From Athripsodes cinereus (Eukaryota; Arthropoda; Insecta; Trichoptera; Leptoceridae): a DNA stretch of 64,000 nucleotides. The translations under genes and the position numbers were made by a program. Positions 63,891 to 64,000 of this stretch are shown here, one piece after another (positions within the stretch are counted from its first letter, which is position 1; the number at the start of each line of letters is the position of its first letter). The DNA is taken from contig OX388306.1 of the NCBI GenBank assembly GCA_947579605.1, positions 2,852,001 to 2,916,000 on the forward strand, read 5' to 3'. The notes beneath the pieces are model-generated. The model did not search any database, was not told where the DNA came from, and was given only the letters and a program-made list of their open reading frames with translations.

Positions 63891-64000
63891 TTTTTTATTT
63901 ATCTAATTATTCTAGTTTACTGTATAGATATTTATTACAAACAATTACATAAAAGGTATACATTCAAGTAAGATACAAATCTTATCGTAATGACGCGATC

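Overview
The window is AT-rich eukaryotic intergenic or intronic DNA packed with transposable elements. It has no operons or bacterial signals. The element mix points to an insect: RTE-type and CR1/Jockey-type LINEs, a LINE with an R2/R4-like restriction-type endonuclease, Helitrons whose sequence I know from insect genomes, hAT relics, tRNA-derived SINEs, and many GTAGGTA words. A hemipteran or lepidopteran is plausible, but the order is not proven. Only one piece looks like a host gene: an internal exon at 36179-36468 (minus) with clean splice sites.

The main object is at 4460-17420. An intact RTE-type LINE (single 1057-aa endonuclease/reverse transcriptase ORF, 14224-17397) is preceded by 29.5 apparently identical head-to-tail copies of a 324-bp monomer (4468-14028). 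Array, 195-bp unique leader, ORF and a short TA-rich tail are together bracketed by one perfect 12-bp direct repeat (TAGGGGCCATTT, 4460-4471 and 17409-17420). The array is therefore inside the retrotransposon insertion, as a giant tandem-monomer 5' region, and is not a neighbouring satellite. Three 5'-truncated relatives lie at 2787-2903, 51564-52070 and about 60815-61170. The first two have 12- and 14-bp target-site duplications and no monomers.

Layout: 1-4460, LINE tails, a tRNA-like repeat, a TIR-like element with a LINE fragment inserted, and a small hAT-like element. 4460-17420, the monomer-bearing LINE. 17.4-26.5 kb, LINE 3' fragments, duplicated AT-rich blocks, and a three-layer nest with a hAT element (21999-22499). 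26.5-36 kb, SINE copies, foldback elements, an 85-bp minisatellite (31763-32195) and a GC-richer LTR-like block (30537-31415). 36.2-36.5 kb, the host-type exon. 37.0-42.5 kb, a Helitron carrying a SINE and a two-ORF CR1/Jockey-group LINE whose ORFs overlap by ATGA and share a canonical -1 slippery heptamer. 42.5-64 kb, LINE fragments of at least six families, tRNA-SINEs, a complete small Helitron, foldback elements and a second hAT relic (61574-62463).

The two intact LINEs could supply replication machinery to the SINEs, but no SINE/LINE partnership can be proven from this window. Almost all other coding-like stretches are broken C-terminal ends of LINEs, as expected from 5' truncation during target-primed reverse transcription.
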